A stretch of 7,680 nt of DNA from the NCBI GenBank assembly GCA_025359585.1, contig JANYFX010000334.1:1-7680 (forward strand), written 5' to 3'. Below the pieces are notes generated by a model. It made no database searches. It saw only the letters and a program-made list of their open reading frames with translations, and was not told where the DNA came from. Source of the stretch: Rhizobacter sp. (GTDB taxonomy: Bacteria; Pseudomonadota; Gammaproteobacteria; Burkholderiales; Burkholderiaceae_C). A program made the translations under genes and the position numbers. Within the stretch, counting starts at the first letter, position 1. Every line of letters starts with the position of its first letter. Of the stretch, positions 6,192 to 7,680 are shown one piece after another.

Positions 6192-6680
6192 TCAGCCGCC
6201 GTAGAGCGCGCGCTGGGCGGTCGCGGCGGCGGCTTCGCCCTTGCGTTCGCGGATCTGGTCGATCGTGCGCGTTGCAACCGCCTGCAACTCTTCGGCGGTG
6301 CCGGCTTTTTCGACCGCCAGCGTCAACACGAAACCGCGCAGGCCGAGCTCTCTCGAGATCATCTGCGTCAGCGTGGCGGTGAACTGCGCGTAGTCGAGCG
6401 GGGCGGCGGGCGCGGCCGCCGCGGGCGGCTCCGGGCTGGCGGCGGCGCCACCCGGCTTGGCTTGCGAGGCGGTGCGCCCGCCGCCCGCCACGGGCGCGAT
6501 CAGGCCCATCGAGTGCAGGTCCACGAAGTCTTTCGCGGAAATGCCGGCCAGATTGGCGAGCAGCATTTCTTCGGTTTTGAGACCGTCGATCACGAGCAGC
6601 AGATTGCGTTGCGGACGCTCCTTGATCAAGGCGCGCGCCTGCATCTCGATTCGCCCCGCTTCGGTCTTGGTCCAGATCAC
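6192..6680 (-). CDS. Uncharacterised two-domain protein, possible winged-helix-like N-terminus
   Basis: A 162-aa soluble protein that I cannot assign to a named family. It starts with GTG; AGGA about 10 bases upstream in ACAGGAAC is a good Shine-Dalgarno, and no ATG fits better. Residues 1-63 contain KTEAGRIEMQAR, LLLVIDGLKTEEMLLANLAG and a segment ending in LHSMGLIAP. This layout, with a helical pattern ending in an 'xxLGLI' strand, resembles a winged-helix-like domain seen in small betaproteobacterial proteins, but that is a visual impression. A Gly/Pro/Ala-rich linker (about 65-95) joins it to a helical C-terminal domain (97-160) with FTATLTQMISRELGLRGFVL and a later AEELQAVATRTIDQIRERKG. 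There is no signal peptide, membrane segment or metal-binding motif. It is the first gene of the likely six-gene operon, 28 bases ahead of mtnN. Confidence 0.78.
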   Translation of the reverse strand: MIWTKTEAGRIEMQARALIKERPQRNLLLVIDGLKTEEMLLANLAGISAKDFVDLHSMGLIAPVAGGGRTASQAKPGGAAASPEPPAAAAPAAPLDYAQFTATLTQMISRELGLRGFVLTLAVEKAGTAEELQAVATRTIDQIRERKGEAAAATAQRALYGG

Positions 6681-6800
6681 CGATATGTTCCTGTCAACGA
6701 CATGCGCGTCGGCCTCGTGGGCGGGCGCTGCAAAAGCGTGAATGTATCAGTCTGGAACACTCAAAAGGCGTTCGCTCTTCACGCTCGCGTGGTCGTTGGC
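6681..6800 (-). other. Intergenic gap likely holding the operon's promoter
   Basis: This 120-base gap between the fadD-type stop codon and the GTG of the next gene is the largest non-coding stretch in the window. It is the natural place for a promoter of the downstream - strand run. A less GC-rich part, read on the - strand, contains TTTTGAGTGTTCCAGAC followed by TGATACATTC at 6751-6742, but the spacing does not give a good -35/-10 pair. A TTGACA lies only about 15 bases from the GTG, too close to serve as a -35. A weak CACG/CGTG hairpin follows the fadD-type stop at about 6782-6793, without an adjacent T tract. Confidence 0.3.
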
Positions 6801-7680
6801 TCACGCTTTGTCGCGCAACTCACGCCGCAGAATCTTGCCGACCGGCGTTTTGGGCAAGTCCGCACGGAACTCGACCACCTTGGGCCGCTTGTAGCCCGTG
6901 AGGTTCGCTTCGCAATAAGCGCGCACATCGGCCTCGGTCACGGCCGGGTTGCTCCGCACGATCACCAGCTTGACGGCCTCACCGGCCTTGGCATCGACGA
7001 TTCCGACCGCCGCGCATTCGAGAATGCCGGGCATCTGCGTGACCACGTCTTCGACCTCGTTCGGGTACACGTTGAAGCCGCTCACCAGGATCATGTCTTT
7101 CTTGCGGTCGACGATCTTGAAATAACCGCGCTCGTCGACGACGCCGATGTCGCCGCTGCGGAAGAAGTTGTCGGCCGTCATGACCTTGGCGGTTTCATCG
7201 GGCCGCTGCCAGTAGCCGGCCATCACCTGCGGGCCGCGGATGGCGATCTCGCCGGGGGTGCCGAGTGGCACTTCGTTGCCGTCGTCGTCGAGCAGCTTGA
7301 GTTCGGTGTTGGGCATCGGCAGGCCGATGTTGCCGCTGTAGGCGGTGCTGTCGACCGGGTTGCAGGTGGCCGACGGGCTGGTCTCGGAGAGGCCATAACC
7401 TTCGACGATCGGGCAGCCGGTTTTCTCCAGCCACAGCTTGGCGGTGGCGCTTTGAACCGCCATGCCGCCGCCGACCGAGATCACCAGACCGCTCCAGTCG
7501 ACGCTGGCGAAATCAGGGTGGTGCGCCATCGCGTTGAAGAGCGTGTTGACGGCCGGGAAGCTGTGGAACTTCTCGCCCATCAGTTCCTTGAACACGCTGG
7601 GCAGGTCGCGCGGGTTGGCGATCAGGATGTTGCAGCCGCCCATGCGCATGGCCAGCATCATGTTCGTGTTGAAACCGAAG
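6801..7680 (-). CDS. fadD: Long-chain fatty acid--CoA ligase, FadD type (5' end outside window)
   Basis: AMP-forming acyl-CoA synthetase of the ANL superfamily, activating fatty acids with ATP and CoA at the inner face of the membrane for beta-oxidation or lipid synthesis. About 293 C-terminal residues are present; the frame is open through base 7680, so the Met near 7661 is internal. Visible in order are CNILIANPRDLPSVFKEL, FPAVNTLFNAM, the adenylate-binding VEGYGLSETSP, YSGNIGLPMPNTE, GPQVMAGYWQRP, the ribose-binding SGDIG, then DRKKDMILVSGFNVYPNE, the fatty-acyl signature and hinge region. PVGKILRREL near the end carries the catalytic lysine of motif A10 (about 6834-6836). The match to FadD-type long-chain enzymes is close over the whole visible part. 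The missing N-terminus contains the P-loop-like ATP motif. Chain-length preference cannot be judged. The 120-base gap after the stop suggests separation from the downstream operon. Confidence 0.95.
   Translation of the reverse strand, partial: FGFNTNMMLAMRMGGCNILIANPRDLPSVFKELMGEKFHSFPAVNTLFNAMAHHPDFASVDWSGLVISVGGGMAVQSATAKLWLEKTGCPIVEGYGLSETSPSATCNPVDSTAYSGNIGLPMPNTELKLLDDDGNEVPLGTPGEIAIRGPQVMAGYWQRPDETAKVMTADNFFRSGDIGVVDERGYFKIVDRKKDMILVSGFNVYPNEVEDVVTQMPGILECAAVGIVDAKAGEAVKLVIVRSNPAVTEADVRAYCEANLTGYKRPKVVEFRADLPKTPVGKILRRELRDKA

Noticed and set aside
6164..6277. N-terminal extension of the nucleosidase (294-aa version)
   Set aside because: It overlaps the preceding gene by about 86 bases and adds an Arg/Ser/Pro-rich tail not expected in the family. 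The ATG at 6163 gives a family-like N-terminus.
6724..6746. Possible sigma-54 promoter on the - strand (TTCAC then TTTTGCA) ahead of the 162-aa protein gene
   Set aside because: The essential GG of the -24 element is missing and the spacing is one base short, so the match is not credible.

Overview
The window is high-GC, densely packed bacterial chromosome. Codon use, gene content and protein style (RpoN with a Gly/Ser-rich insert, a YidB-family protein, a two-domain RlmL-type methyltransferase without a fused RlmK half, and a FadD-type ligase) suggest a betaproteobacterium, most likely of the order Burkholderiales. This is inferred from protein resemblance only; no rRNA or other marker is present. 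I see no rRNA, tRNA, CRISPR array, insertion sequence or phage gene.

Layout. On the + strand, bases 1-1235 hold the 3' part of rpoN (sigma-54), followed after 2 bases by a THUMP-domain 23S rRNA methyltransferase of the RlmL type (1238-2464). These genes run tail to tail into a long block on the - strand, with a GC-rich inverted repeat at the junction. Read in the direction of transcription, the - strand block is: the 3' part of a fadD-type acyl-CoA ligase (7680-6801), a gap of about 120 bases, an uncharacterised 162-aa protein with a GTG start (6680-6192), an MTA/SAH nucleosidase (mtnN, 6163-5393), a small membrane protein of unknown function (5396-4893), rsmE (4859-4128), an MFS transporter (4131-2953) and a YidB-family protein (2941-2489).

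The six genes from 6680 to 2489 look like one operon. Gaps are 33 bases or less, two junctions are 4-base ATGA overlaps (mtnN/membrane protein and rsmE/MFS), and the last gene's strong Shine-Dalgarno sequence overlaps the MFS stop codon. The clearest shared theme is S-adenosylmethionine use: RlmL and RsmE methylate rRNA with SAM, and MtnN clears the SAM by-products S-adenosylhomocysteine and methylthioadenosine. The unknown membrane protein, the MFS transporter and YidB have no evident mechanistic link to this.

I do not see a convincing new biological system here. The best second-look items are the two uncharacterised proteins flanking mtnN, a set of mutually exclusive hairpins just upstream of rsmE, and substitutions in the nucleosidase active-site region.
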